From the NCBI GenBank assembly GCA_947034895.1, contig OX344762.1, positions 35,072,760-35,136,759 of the forward strand: DNA of 64,000 nt. Reading direction: 5' to 3'. Within the stretch, counting starts at the first letter, position 1. Every line of letters starts with the position of its first letter. The notes under the pieces were generated by a model that saw only the letters and a list, made by a program, of their open reading frames with translations, had not been told where the DNA came from and ran no database searches. The translations under genes were made by a program, and so were the position numbers. This document shows positions 1 to 10,849 of the stretch, in pieces. The stretch comes from Rhytidiadelphus loreus (lineage: Eukaryota > Streptophyta > Bryopsida > Hypnales > Hylocomiaceae).

Positions 1-240
1 GCATAAAATGGCGTCGTAGCAATGAGGATGAAACTCGTCCCAGTCGGTGGAATCAAAGAAAAGGCACGAAGTTCCGAGCGGGACTAACATGTGCTGCCAT
101 GTGCACGTTGAGCTAAAGTACGTTTCTGATCACTTTAAACTACTCACTGCGCCATTCACGAGTTCCATGAAAACGAGCTCCAAGCTACAGCGGGTGCAAC
201 AGTAACCTGACCTTTGCGAACTTCGGCGCTTGTACTGCGT
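1..240. repeat. Direct copy of the GT47 gene 5' flank
   Basis: This stretch matches about 7373-7610, the DNA upstream of the GT47 gene at 5523-6944, in the same orientation. Shared blocks include GAAACTCGTCCCAGTCGGTG, TTCCGAGCGGGACTAA and GAGTTCCATGAAAACGAGCT, separated by small indels. In the intact locus this segment lies 400-670 bp upstream of the start codon of a minus-strand gene. By inference a further GT47 copy or its remains may lie just left of the window. Confidence 0.8.
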
Positions 241-261
241 AAGTGACAGCGAACTTTGGCG

Positions 262-506
262 CTTGCACGAAAATCGGCCAAAGTTTGCAGAAATGACACC
301 AAAAACTAATTCTGGAAATTTTACATGGAAGTGTGCAATGGTTGCAAGAGGAGAATCAGAATTTATGGTTGGCAAAATTGGCACTTGCATGAAAATCAGC
401 CAAAATTTGCAGAAATGACAGTTTGTAGAAACTAACTCTGGAAATTTTACATGGAAGTGTGCAATGTTTGCAAGAGGAGAATCAGAATTTATGGCTGGCA
501 AAATTT
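262..506. repeat. 122-bp tandem duplication
   Basis: Two adjacent copies of about 122 bp begin at 262 and 384 with CTTGCAYGAAAATCRGCC. They share TGGAAATTTTACATGGAAGT and GAGGAGAATCAGAATTTATG. Short open frames here exist on both strands and are explained by the duplication; I see no gene. Confidence 0.85.
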
Positions 507-912
507 TCATTGACAGAGAGGCTTGGGCAACTTTTTAACTTTTGGAAAACTGTATTTTTAACTTTAGTCTTTTGGGTTACTTTTAGTTTGACAACATTAA
601 AGGCAAAGCTACTTTAAAAAATAACTTAGTCTCTCCCCAAATTCACATGGAAGTGAAAGCATGAGAAACTTGGTAATTCCAACTTAAAGAAAAATCAAAT
701 ATTCTTTTCAAATTTTGTTCCAATATGGAAGATCTCTAGCTCTTACATAATCTCTATTCTATATTCTGTAGAGGAAATGTAGAAATTGTTATGGACATTA
801 CATGTGATTTGGCTCTCGGGGAGGGCTGCGAGTTCCCAACTCGAAACCCCCTCGAGAACCGCCGATATCCGCTGTTCCCGGCCTGTGCTGACCTGGCCGA
901 GAGACAGCCAAG

Positions 913-1034
913 TCAGATTTTTCGAAAAAAAAATAAAAAAATAAAAAAATTTAAACTTTGTTTCTCAGTTTAAGGACTTAAATTTTTTTTATTTTTTTTA
1001 TTTTATTTTTTTCAAAAAAAAATAAACCTGACAG
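913..1034. repeat. A/T-rich foldback (inverted repeat)
   Basis: A GTCAG...CTGAC-bounded segment has arms that are oligo(A) with spaced T on the left and oligo(T) with spaced A on the right, around a loop of about 20 bp. The arms are about 45 bp and imperfect. It could be a MITE-like foldback or low-complexity DNA. I could not identify a target-site duplication. Confidence 0.4.
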
Positions 1035-1079
1035 TGGCGTTCTTTTACTGCCGGGGGAACAGCGTCGGGAACGGCCCTG

Positions 1080-2215
1080 AAACGGCCCTGAAAATCCTGA
1101 AATCTCTTCTAATGCTTCATCTAGCTCATGTAAGTCCTATTTGGTATAAATTGACCCATGTAACCAAAGGCAACTCGTCTATTTATGTATTTAGCTAGAC
1201 TAAAGTTTGAATATCAATATTTAGTACATAGAAGGTAAATATCCAACAATGGTATATATATAACACTAGTGTTGCTTGTCGAGTCTCCTCAAAGACAATC
1301 GTGGGCCCTATTGTGAATAGACTCTTCATATATGCCAATCATAAATATAAACTAGTTACTAGCATGCCTTGTGTTGTTGCCACAATCAAAATAAAAGTAA
1401 TTTTCTAATTTTCTAATTGATAAGAACTTCAAAATTCAATACTTTCATACCATAGGTCCAAACACCACGAAACAAAGCATGTGCATCCCTTTTCACAGAG
1501 GGCTTTCCAACAATACTAAGAACATGACTAGGGGACACCACAATCCATGAGATCTCACTATAACAAACAAACAAACAACCTAATTAATTTAATGGATGGA
1601 TGATTAGTAAGAGTTCTTCTTTATTTAAGTACCCAAATGGTAAAGGTCAATATTCTCTACCCAAACATGGGGAGTATCTAAATAACACACGGGCAATTTG
1701 GATGAGAAGATAGTGCTCTGAGACCCTCCAAATTTTCTCCAAACCTTCTAAATTTTCTCTGAACCCCCCATCTTATTGTACCAAGGATAGGCAAGCTAAA
1801 ATTGATTTAAATAAAGTTGATTTTTTATTCCATTCCACCACTGATTGAATCAATTCACTAAATTTATAAAATTTACACATTTGATACATAGGGGTGGAAG
1901 ATTAGAAGTTGGAAGACTCACCAAATATAGATTTGAAGTTAATATGACAAGTTGATTTGCTTATGTTGGAGTGGCGATGCCCTAACATTCTTGCTTACAA
2001 ATCTTGGTGATTGGAAGAGTAGATAAGAAGCACAATTGCAAAAGGGACACTATCTTAATTTGTGGAATGATATACTTATCTTCAGTTCGTTCAACTTGCA
2101 AATTACATACTGCGTGCTGCACTTCGTTTTTGTACCTCCAACTTACTCTCTAAGAACGATTTCATTCCGCTTCGAGTGTTTTGTGATTTTTGCAGGACTT
2201 CTGTTTGCTAGCTAG
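1080..2215. other. Intergenic, no gene seen
   Basis: A+T-rich DNA with stops in all frames. I see no conserved protein, RNA gene or clear repeat here. Confidence 0.6.
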
Positions 2216-2219
2216 CTCT

Positions 2220-3240
2220 CATCCTCATTTCTCACATGCTGAGTCCTATACATGAACCAATCAATTGAAACAGGTTGTTACCTTAATATGGAAATTTGGC
2301 AGATACATTGATTGATTCCTCCAGGCAAGCTAGTCAATCTCTAGTCCCCTCAGTCAGTTCTAATTACTGGTGCACAAGTTTGTGCACGATGTGCATTTCA
2401 TCAGGATTATACAATCTTTTGTTATATCATTAATTTAGGGTAACATTGACGTCTTTGGATTGATAGGTAGTTGAGTGGTAATGTTCAGGCTTCGAAATTT
2501 TGTAACAAGCAGAAGGGCCGCGTCTGCGTGTCCAGTGAGTCCAAATAACGACCGACTCTCGCTGTCTCGCTGAACCTTGGTACCCTTATGAATCTATTAA
2601 TGTAGAATTGGTAAATGGCTTTCTTCATCACCGACAACTGAAGATCTCTCGATCTGCATTGCAAATATTAAGCTCGCACGCACGTCTTCTTGCTGTGAGT
2701 CTAGCCGAAAGGTTGTCTAGCCCATTTAATGGAGATTGGCAGCAACATTTTCTATTTTGAATGAAAAATAGAGAAAAAAACCGGACTCGGTACTTGAAAA
2801 ACCAGTTCAATTTGGGAATTGGCGACGAAATGAGCTGGTCAAATTAAAAAAACTTCCCGATCGCTGGCATGGTACCACGTTCGCGATCGAGGAACTTCGT
2901 GAAAGAACTCGTGCGTGGGAGCTTCGGAAAGAATTTTCTCAACGACCTTCTTGGTTGATCCCATATTCCCAGGCGCGCATGTGGGAAACACCAAATCTGT
3001 GCTCACTTGCAGAGTCCTATACTTACTTGAACCAATAATTAATGAAACGGGTTAATATGGAAAATCGGGAGAGACATTGATTCCTCCGATCCCTAGCTAA
3101 GAATAGTCCCGACTCTGGCTACCAGTCGGTTATTACTGTGCTGCAGAAGTGCACGATGTGCATTTCGTAAGGAATTCAGGATTATACAATTTTTTGTCAT
3201 ATTAATTTAGGGTAACGTAACACAGGCGAATTGGTCAAAG
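2220..3240. repeat. Left pair of a tandem repeat, inverted relative to 10.85-12.33 kb
   Basis: Two tandem units with a period of about 770 bp carry the same landmarks in order: GAGTCCTATAC (2242, about 3010), GTGCACGATGTGCATTTC, ATTATACAAT and TTAGGGTAAC. The stretch CTGAAGATCTCTCGATCTGC then GGTTGTCTAGCCCATTTAAT reappears in reverse complement at about 10870-11000 and 11950-12090. No gene is carried. It may be part of a segmental duplication or an unrecognised mobile element. Confidence 0.75.
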
Positions 3241-5300
3241 ATTTCAAAGTGCAATTGGCGACACAATAGTTTTAGTTGGTTCCTATTACTAGCGAAACTA
3301 TTACTTTGAATAAAGAAAAGTCCTGGAAATCTCTAACTTTTATATAGTTGCTCCAATGGCAACATGCTAGTTCAAGTTAGTGTTCGGTCGACATTGCAAC
3401 GTTCTGGTTCAAGCTAGTGCAAACATGGCGAATCACAAACATTGACTGACGACTGGCTGATCGAGTTTGAGCATCCTTGACCGACAACAGCAATACTTGA
3501 AATTCATTGTGTGGTAGTTCGAGTCTTGTTGTGTTGCATGGGGGCGGTATACTCTGGACCACTCTCCCTCCCATCCCATAGCCGGGACAATGTTTGCTTT
3601 GGGTTCATCACAGGCATCGACAACAGGACCAATGCAACAGGACCAACAACAACCCTCTTGCCAGGGCAGTAGTGCAGTACTGCAACAACTTACAATGAAA
3701 CTTACAACACCTATTGGGTAAACAAGTAGAAGAAAACATGTTCTTATATAAAGCAAAGCAAACCATATAAGTTAGTAAACTCGTTACAAGCCACTATATA
3801 TGTGAACAACAAGCTGCAAATAGCTCCTACAATCCTGCAAGAAAAAGTTTCGTTGAAAGTTCATTGAGAGCCTGCGATGCCTTGACTGTCAAGGGTTCAT
3901 CTGATTCCTCATCACTAGAAAGCATACTTATATGAAAGCAAACAGCAACAAATACCCTAAACCTATGATACCAAAATACAACAAGAGAAGGGAAAAACAA
4001 CTTGTGATTTTTGCTTGTGAATATGCAATAAAATAAATATGCAACTCGAAGTGACGATTGTACAAATTACACATCAAACCAATCGGTGCCTGTTCATTCA
4101 TTCAAAGTGCCACTCCACACCTGCAATCAAACACAATGAAACAAATTTTTATATAATGGAAGCAAATGCATAGACCTCCAACACTTTAGGCTCTCAAACT
4201 ATGTTGGCAAATAGGCAAGGATACAAGTGCAAAGACTAGCGATCACAAAGAGTACTTGAGGGCACTACAAGTGAAGTGGTGAGTAATAAAAATACACAAC
4301 TAGTGAAGCCTTCATCCCTATAGTTAGCAATTGAGGTGACTAATTTTTGAGTTTGGACTAGGCTTCTAACAATCTCAATTACAATTTTTTTTCTAGGAAG
4401 GGGCACCCGCTTGAATTCATGACCTTCATTTCTATGGCCCGTCACACTCCTATTCCCCCTCAATTCCTGTAGTCTATATTATGACCACTGATTTCTTTGT
4501 TTTATAGTGCATTGTACATGTACTATTGAGCACAATGAACTTTATAGCGAGTTGTACTATTGAACATAGGCAATTTTATAGTGCATTGTACTATTGACAG
4601 CATCTCCAATGAAAAAACAAGAACAATGGGACCGTATTGAGATTTAATTTTGAATTAGAAAGAGATGACTTCTTAAAAAAAATTGACCCCAAGCAAAGTT
4701 TGCAAACCTAACTTCAAATGGACTTTTCCACATTATTGAATGAAGAAGAAACAATTCTAAATTATAAAAAATAGAAGTTCATTATGAAAAAAAGGAAGTT
4801 TCAATATATTGATACATATAACAATTAACAAAGCTTGAAAAGTAAGACAATTAAGACTTTTCCTTTTGTGAGCCAAATTACAAACTCATCATTAGAGAAA
4901 AAATGAGGCCTCTAGAAGGTTGCTCCAGCAATAGGCCAATAGCTAAACTACCCTCCCATATTTTTTTTTTGGCAAAAGAAGTTTTTTTTTCCCTAAAATC
5001 GCCCACCTCAAACTTGCAGTATTCAATGCTGCCAATGGCACAAGAACCCAGTTTTACATTTTTTTTTTTTCTCAAAATAAAAAAAATTTTAGTCGTAGAA
5101 GAAGGAAATAAAAAATAAAAAAATAAAAAAAATATAGTTGTCCGGGCTGACTGCTCCTACGATATTCACCCAAGTTGACTTTCCTCTGCAGTTAGATTCC
5201 GACTAGGCACTATTTTGAAAACAGTAGCTTTGTTTGGTCACTCCAGAGCATCCCTCCGAAAGCCTCATTTTTTCTCGAATGCATATTTTGCCAAATTGCC
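3241..5300. other. Intergenic, no gene supported
   Basis: There are no convincing ORFs. A short tandem of TATAGTGCATTGTAC-like words lies at about 4500-4600, and homopolymer A/T tracts at 4950-5135. About 4835-4895 resembles 12385-12445, so the 3' flanks of the two minus-strand GT47 genes start to match here. Confidence 0.5.
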
Positions 5301-5309
5301 ACGCTAGGG

Positions 5310-5522
5310 ATGGAAAATGATGGCCAGGAATAAAGAGAGACCAATGCTGGTTGCATTGGGCTCAGCTTTTTTAAGTAGCCCCGTCGTCATGCCATTTGCG
5401 TGCTGGATCCCGGCTTCGTTGGAGGTGCTCTGAGCATGGTCAGTCAAGTTTACCGATAACTGTATCAAAGTGCATGGCTTTCCACCGGCTGCGTTTCCAG
5501 TCACCTTCTCGATCTTGAAGTC
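5310..5522. repeat. 3' flank of GT47 gene 1, duplicated at 12470-12915
   Basis: The segment matches the DNA downstream of the second GT47 gene: AATAAAGAGAG, CCAATGC, TTGCATTGGG, GAGCATGG, CCGGCTGCGTTTCCAGTCA and AAGTCTCAGAAGTTCGGAAT. The duplication that produced the two genes therefore included at least 200-400 bp of 3' flank. The second copy also carries an inserted 41-bp minisatellite. Confidence 0.8.
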
Positions 5523-6944
5523 TCAGAAGTTCGGAATCGCACCAAGAAATCGAGCCTTCAAAGCTCTCACGGAGGAACGAAGGAGGGTTTCATCATCCTT
5601 CAGATACTCGTCGTAAATGGCCATGCAATATTGCTGTCGCTGCAGAATCTCCTCTTCCTTCATCGCCCGCAGAGTACCCACGATCCGCTGCATCTCCGTC
5701 GTCGGAAACTGCAACAAGCACTTGTACCACTGGATCAAGGTGTCGAATGGCTTCACGTAGTTGTCCGCTATCAAGACGGGGATGGCTCCCGCGCTCAGCA
5801 CCTCTATGAATCGATAGGAAGCTGGTTGAATCCCCGCGGGAACCAAAGCGAACGTCGTGTTCATGAGGTCGACGAAATTGTGGCTCCGATGAACAACTTC
5901 GTCCTCGTCGCAGTGCACTCCAAGCGCCGGCTCCTTCTCGCGGTTCATGTTGTTGATCGGGTGGTTACAGGAAGTCGCTACAATCACGTCCCGTCCGTTG
6001 TGCATTTCCCGGAAGGAATCCCAGCTTCGGAACACTCCCTCTCCTGTCTTGCCTAAGTAACGTAATCCACGGAACGTGGCGAGGTATTTTCGCTGAGTTG
6101 CATTCACGGCCATGAGAGCTGGCATGTGGTAGCGTCCTGGGAGCGGAATGCTGATGTCAAACCCTGCGCGGTAGGTGGTCTCGTGGCTGTCGGTCGCCAA
6201 GACAGCGGCCATGCCGATGGAGTCTTGAGGCGGTCCTTTCTGGTCCCACTTGTCTGCGAAGATGACGAGAGCATGGTTGAGGCCGTTGTTCCAATAAGGA
6301 AGAGTGTTTGGGTGCGGTGGCCATGGATTGTCGGCGTCGAGAAAGACGAGGAAAATGCATGCTTGTGCAGGGTCGTTGGTGAAGTATCGCAACGAGTTGA
6401 TTCGTGAGAAGAATCGTTGCGGAGTGGCCGGGAGGTCGTAGGTGTAGATTAGAAGCTCGTTCGACTTTTCGCACTTGGTGAAGTTGAAGCAGGCGTCCAT
6501 GGAGCAGAGAGGAAACTTTGCCGGGAAGTGCCATGTCTTGCCCTCTGCGTACCATGGCACGGGCGGACACTCCTTGCTGACTTCCACTTCCTTGATAACC
6601 ACCTTCTCCACGACTTGCGACTCCGGCTCGGTGCAAACAGGGCATTTGACGTCCTTCACGACCTCCTTGGTGACCTCCTTCTCGGTCCCCTGGCACTGGC
6701 AGTACAGGGAGGGAGTGGCGGCTTGGGAGCCACTAGCGAAGTTTTGTGTATACAACACACTGCAGTTGCAGTTACCGGGGGGCATCGAGAGAACGTACGG
6801 CTCAGCAGGAGCTGATGTAGAAACGTCGGAGGAGTTAGTGCAACGGAGAGAAACAGTGTTTCCGTAGAAAAACAACACGCTGAAGGAGACCACCGCAAGA
6901 ACGATACAGGGGATTATCACCCTCATCTTCGGGAACGGCGCCAT
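5523..6944 (-). CDS. Exostosin-like glycosyltransferase (GT47), gene 1
   Basis: Intron-free 473-aa protein, predicted type II Golgi membrane protein. A short basic N-terminus is followed by a hydrophobic anchor (about residues 8-27), then a Cys-rich stem with PPGNCNC and a Glu/Val-rich stretch around VVEKVVIKEVEV. The exostosin-type catalytic region starts near the ELLIYTYDLP motif. The C-terminal block TTFALVPAG, ASYRFIEVLSAGAIPVLIAD corresponds to the well-known EXT1/2 block (family knowledge). Donor and acceptor sugars cannot be read from the sequence. I chose the ATG at 6944 because the frame extends further only to a TTG; the hydrophobic anchor follows this ATG directly. From the W-Y-A-E-G-K motif onward it is nearly identical to the gene at 12916-14271 (about 7 substitutions in roughly 340 residues), but the first 110 residues differ. 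Confidence 0.9.
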   Translation of the reverse strand: MAPFPKMRVIIPCIVLAVVSFSVLFFYGNTVSLRCTNSSDVSTSAPAEPYVLSMPPGNCNCSVLYTQNFASGSQAATPSLYCQCQGTEKEVTKEVVKDVKCPVCTEPESQVVEKVVIKEVEVSKECPPVPWYAEGKTWHFPAKFPLCSMDACFNFTKCEKSNELLIYTYDLPATPQRFFSRINSLRYFTNDPAQACIFLVFLDADNPWPPHPNTLPYWNNGLNHALVIFADKWDQKGPPQDSIGMAAVLATDSHETTYRAGFDISIPLPGRYHMPALMAVNATQRKYLATFRGLRYLGKTGEGVFRSWDSFREMHNGRDVIVATSCNHPINNMNREKEPALGVHCDEDEVVHRSHNFVDLMNTTFALVPAGIQPASYRFIEVLSAGAIPVLIADNYVKPFDTLIQWYKCLLQFPTTEMQRIVGTLRAMKEEEILQRQQYCMAIYDEYLKDDETLLRSSVRALKARFLGAIPNF

Positions 6945-7610
6945 AGCTGCAATTAATTCCAACTGACTCGTAACCTCCTCGTTGCTTTTAAGCAACCACA
7001 AACTCTAGCTAGGCACAGCAGCAGCAGCGATATGCGCTCATCTTAATCGCAGTCACGCACTATCTCGACATCAATGCGATCGTGGTCATAGACACATGAA
7101 ACTTTAAAAAGAAGATCGAGAAGGCCTCTAGTAACCCACTGTAACCGGGCCGTCCTTAAGCAAGCTTTGTATCCATAAACACAGTTCCATCCTCTGAAGG
7201 AATCGCCTCTGTAAGTTTAACTGAAGCTGCAAACCACAATCAATCCCGCACAAGATCACAAGCAAAAATCGTGTCCTCTCAATCACATACATAGCATATG
7301 TATTCCGACTAGCTAGTCCTTCACCACCTCTGTTTCAAATTCAAGAGATCTCCGGGTTTCCACTTTCGAAATGAGGATCGATGAAACTCGTCCCAGTCGG
7401 TGGAATGAAAGAAGAAAACGCAAGTCGTTCCGAGCGGGACTAAATAACAAGTGCTGCCATAGGCATGGTGAGCTACAGTGCTACTGATCACTTCAGTAAC
7501 TATTAATTGCGCGCCATTCGATCACGAGTTCCATGAAAACGAGCTCCAAGCTACAGCGGGTGCAACAGGAGCCCGACCTTAGCGAACTTCGGCGCTTGTA
7601 CAAGATTCGT
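6945..7610. promoter_or_regulatory. 5' flank of GT47 gene 1
   Basis: This DNA lies upstream of the minus-strand start at 6944. Its distal part (7373-7610) is repeated at 1-240. I see no unambiguous TATA box. A CAG-type microrepeat (GCAGCAGCAG) lies at about 7017-7027. Promoter function is inferred from position only. Confidence 0.4.
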
Positions 7611-7754
7611 TCCGCTAGCTCGATCTTCGTTTGTGTTGAATTTTAGGAATTGAAGCAACCGAGTTGTTGCGTATGCTTGCGCCTCTACGGGATGAGGTTT
7701 TGAAAGGGTTTGTGGAACTTTTTGTCTCTCTTGTACTTTAGGAATAGGTCTTTA

Positions 7755-8670
7755 AACCCGATTGGGTTCTAAATGCGTTCCCTATCTACATTGAATAGGG
7801 GTTGTATTGTTCTTGTTAAACCTTCTTCTAACACCCTTGTTACAAATTGGGACATGATGGTGTTTGGTGTTGTGTTTCTTTTGTACTATTTTTAGTTAAA
7901 CCTTCTTTTAACACCTCTATTACAAAGTGGTGTTTGATGGTGTTTAGTGTTGTGTTTCTTAAATTGTATTATTCTTAGTTAAACCTTCTTTTCACACCCT
8001 TGTTACAAATTGGGGTTTGATGGTGTCCAGTGGTGTGTTTCTTTTGTATTATTCTTATAATAGTTAAACCTTCCTCTGACACCCCTATTACAAATTAGGG
8101 TCTGATGGTGTTCAGTGTTGTGTTTCTTTTGTATTATTCTTTGCTAAACCTTCTTCTAACACCCATGTTACAAATTGGAGTATGATCGTGTTCAGTGCGG
8201 TTGTATTTCTTTTGTACTATTCTTAGTTAAACCTTCTTCTCACACCCTTGTTACAAATTGGAGTATGATCGTGTTCAGTGCGGTTGAATTTCTTTTGTAC
8301 TATTCTTAGTTAAACCTTCTTCTCACACCCTTGTTACAAATTGATGGGCAATTTCGTTAAAATGGCGGTATTCCATTAAAATGGCGGTTCAAGAAACCAA
8401 CTAGGGCATGAGATCTTGTAGAAGAAAATGGTGGGGGCAATGTCATACGTAAATAAGTGGTGATTTGGGCACGCATGGGATACAATCGATACTTGATATG
8501 AGATGAATAGGTGCCTCAGTACACCTCAATCTCCGTTCCTTCATGTACAAATGCCAATGGAATACTGCCATTTTAACAAAATTGCCCATATTGGGATATG
8601 ATGGTGTTTGGTGTTGTGTTTCTTTTGTGCTATTCTTAGTTAAACTTTCCTTTGACACCCCTATTATAGT
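7755..8670. repeat. Tandem array of 80-85-bp units
   Basis: At least eight units share the word TTAAACCTTCTTCTAACACC, then TTACAAATTGGG, TGATGGTGTT and GTGTTTCTTTTGTA. The CCTTCTT word starts at 7821, 7901, 7984, 8069, 8149, 8232 and 8314, and at 8645 after the inserted MITE. Spacing is 80-85 bp. No coding potential is seen. Confidence 0.92.
8344..8589. mobile_element. MITE inserted inside the tandem array
   Basis: The 246-bp element is bounded by inverted repeats of about 33 bp: ATGGGCAATTTCGTTAAAAT at the left and the complement of ATGGGCAATTTTGTTAAAAT at the right. It carries no ORF. The array unit normally reads ACAAATTGGGATATGATGG. Here the ATTG is present on both sides (8340-8343, 8590-8593), so a 4-bp target duplication is visible and the empty site can be read from neighbouring units. 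The superfamily is not assigned. Confidence 0.85.
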
Positions 8671-9721
8671 TTATTCTTATATTTAAAAACTTCTCAAATT
8701 TGTAGATAATCTAGAAAGGTCAAATATGTTGCATATTTTGAGTTTCAAGAATAGTTCAAAATACTCATGTCTATTTATATTTGAGGTGACCATAGAAAAT
8801 CTGATCTTAATTTGTAGCTCCAAATTTATTATTATTGTTGCATTGCATGCCAAGTCCAAAAGTCAAAACATTTGGCAATACTAACTCTCATCAATGGTAT
8901 TTGTATTCAAATCATTTCCACTAATTCAGACAATTTAGACTTGAAATCCTATATTTACTTTGGACCAAATTCATAGGTTTTCTCAAAACTTTGGATTCTC
9001 TTTGTCTTGGATTAATCAAGTACAAAAGTAACCTACACATAGGATATTATCATAGTGTTTAGTTTGTACTCAATTGTATAAATTTAAATTCATGTAACAA
9101 TCCAGTACGATGGTAAGATGTTCTTCTTCTTTGTTTGACTTTTACCACAACTTTTTTGTCTTCTTGAGGTTACTTGAACCCCCTAAAGGAGGTTGCCTCT
9201 ATTTATACAATGACCGTACAAAGAGGACCTAAAAATACAAGTGTCATTTATTATAGTATAGTGTGTTGTTTGGGTCTATTTTTTTTTGTAGTCTTACAAA
9301 AACCATTCGAGAATATGTTATGAAATTTACATAACTTTTGAGTAAGCGAAGAACTGTGAAAGATTTTCTAATATAGTTATATCCAGCCTTGTAATGAAGT
9401 TAGGAATAAAAAAACAATAAACCACATGATTGTGGTTCCTACCTACAGTTAGGGGTTAAGTGGAAAGTACTGTTTTTTTTTGTCTGCATTACTTAATATA
9501 CATCAAATTTTGGTATCCCTGCATTGCAAGGCCTCTAGAACAGTTGTGTGAAATTGAATAGTTTCATTTGCAAAAACAAAGACTGATGTGCTAACTTATT
9601 ATCTTGGCATCTGAAAGTCTTCAGCAGTGGTGAAACCTCATAATCTGAGAATCGAAATCTAAACATTTGGAGATTCAAATTTCTTGTTCAGGAAGATTGA
9701 AAATTGGAAAGCTTGAGATCA
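8671..9721. other. Intergenic, no gene seen
   Basis: A+T-rich sequence with no protein, RNA or repeat signal that I can support. Confidence 0.55.
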
Positions 9722-9724
9722 TAC

Positions 9725-9956
9725 CACTACAAGAGAAAGGGGTGTTTTAAGTATAGTCCTAGAGATAACATTTTAAGTAATGACCTTTTTAGGAGACTTT
9801 CAGTAAGAATTTACAAGATATTTGTGTCTTTCTAGTAAAATTTTACTATAAGGACACAAATATCTTGTAAATTCTTACTGAAAATCTCTTAAAAAAGTCA
9901 TTACTTAAAATGTTATCTCTAGGACTATACTTAAAACACCCTTTTCTCTTGTAGTG
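9725..9956. mobile_element. CACTA-type foldback MITE
   Basis: A 232-bp near-perfect inverted repeat. It begins CACTACAAGAGAAA and ends with the complement TTTCTCTTGTAGTG. The arms are about 105 bp with a few mismatches and meet at a short centre near AGTAAAATTTTACTA. It is flanked by the 3-bp duplication TAC (9722-9724 and 9957-9959). CACTA termini with a 3-bp duplication are the hallmark of the CACTA/En-Spm (CMC) superfamily (established knowledge). It has no coding capacity, so it would need a transposase elsewhere. Confidence 0.93.
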
Positions 9957-9959
9957 TAC

Positions 9960-10480
9960 AGTTGGCCTCAACAAGTTCCAGCTTTTAAGAGTTACAGAAA
10001 ACCATGCATTTTCAAATCTAAAAATGAGGTCATTTTGGGATCAAATGGGAATAACTTTCTCTGAAAGTCTGTTTCCCATCAAAAATCACTCAAATTGTCA
10101 TTTCTATTGCAAAGAGCCAAAAACTTTAAAAAAAAAAATTCTTATCTAACCGTAGGATCTTGTATTGTACTAGTGCAAGAATATGTCAAAGAAATTTTAG
10201 AAACATTGACTACCTAGATTACATGATATTTGCATTTAAAGTGAGCAAAACAATTAAGGATTAGTTTTTTGAACCTTACTCAATTAGAGTTTTGGGCTTT
10301 GAATCTTCTTAACTTAAGATTTTTGCACTACTGATTTTGAATTTTGAATTTTTATATTAAAGAATCAAGTTGAGAGTCTCCAACACATTATTCTGTCAGC
10401 AGCCTTCATGCCCACTACCTTTCCTTCATGCACCTTAATTGCTCATCACATTGAGCCTCTATCTATCCACTTTAGCTACT
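9960..10480. other. Intergenic, no gene seen
   Basis: A+T-rich DNA without recognisable features. Confidence 0.5.
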
Positions 10481-10849
10481 GATGAAGCACTTGAAAAAAC
10501 AGTTCAATTTGGGAATTGAAGGAAAATAGCCGTTAAAACTCCGAAAAAAATTCCTGAACGCTGTTCACCACACACCAATACATGGATCGGAGCCGGTAGT
10601 AAACATGGATTGTGGTTTTATTAGCCTGAGCGTCACGAGGTCCAAAACTGATGTCACTATAGGCATGTGCAAGCCTCAGATCTCCTCCTACTTACCTCGA
10701 TCAAAAAGTCTAGATCGATCAATTTCAATCCTCCATCAAAGTTTGCTATCAATTAATAAGAGACATGCTCTCTCAATCACCTTCCCAGTCCGGTAGAACG
10801 AGAATTAATATTCTTGCCTGCTTCTCACCATATCGACAGGGAAGCACGA

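Noticed and set aside
5631..6898. Long plus-strand and other-frame ORFs across GT47 gene 1 (also 13024-14104 and 15494-16938 for the other two)
   Set aside because: They are shadows of the GT47 coding frames. They recur in the same relative frames in each copy and have no domain.
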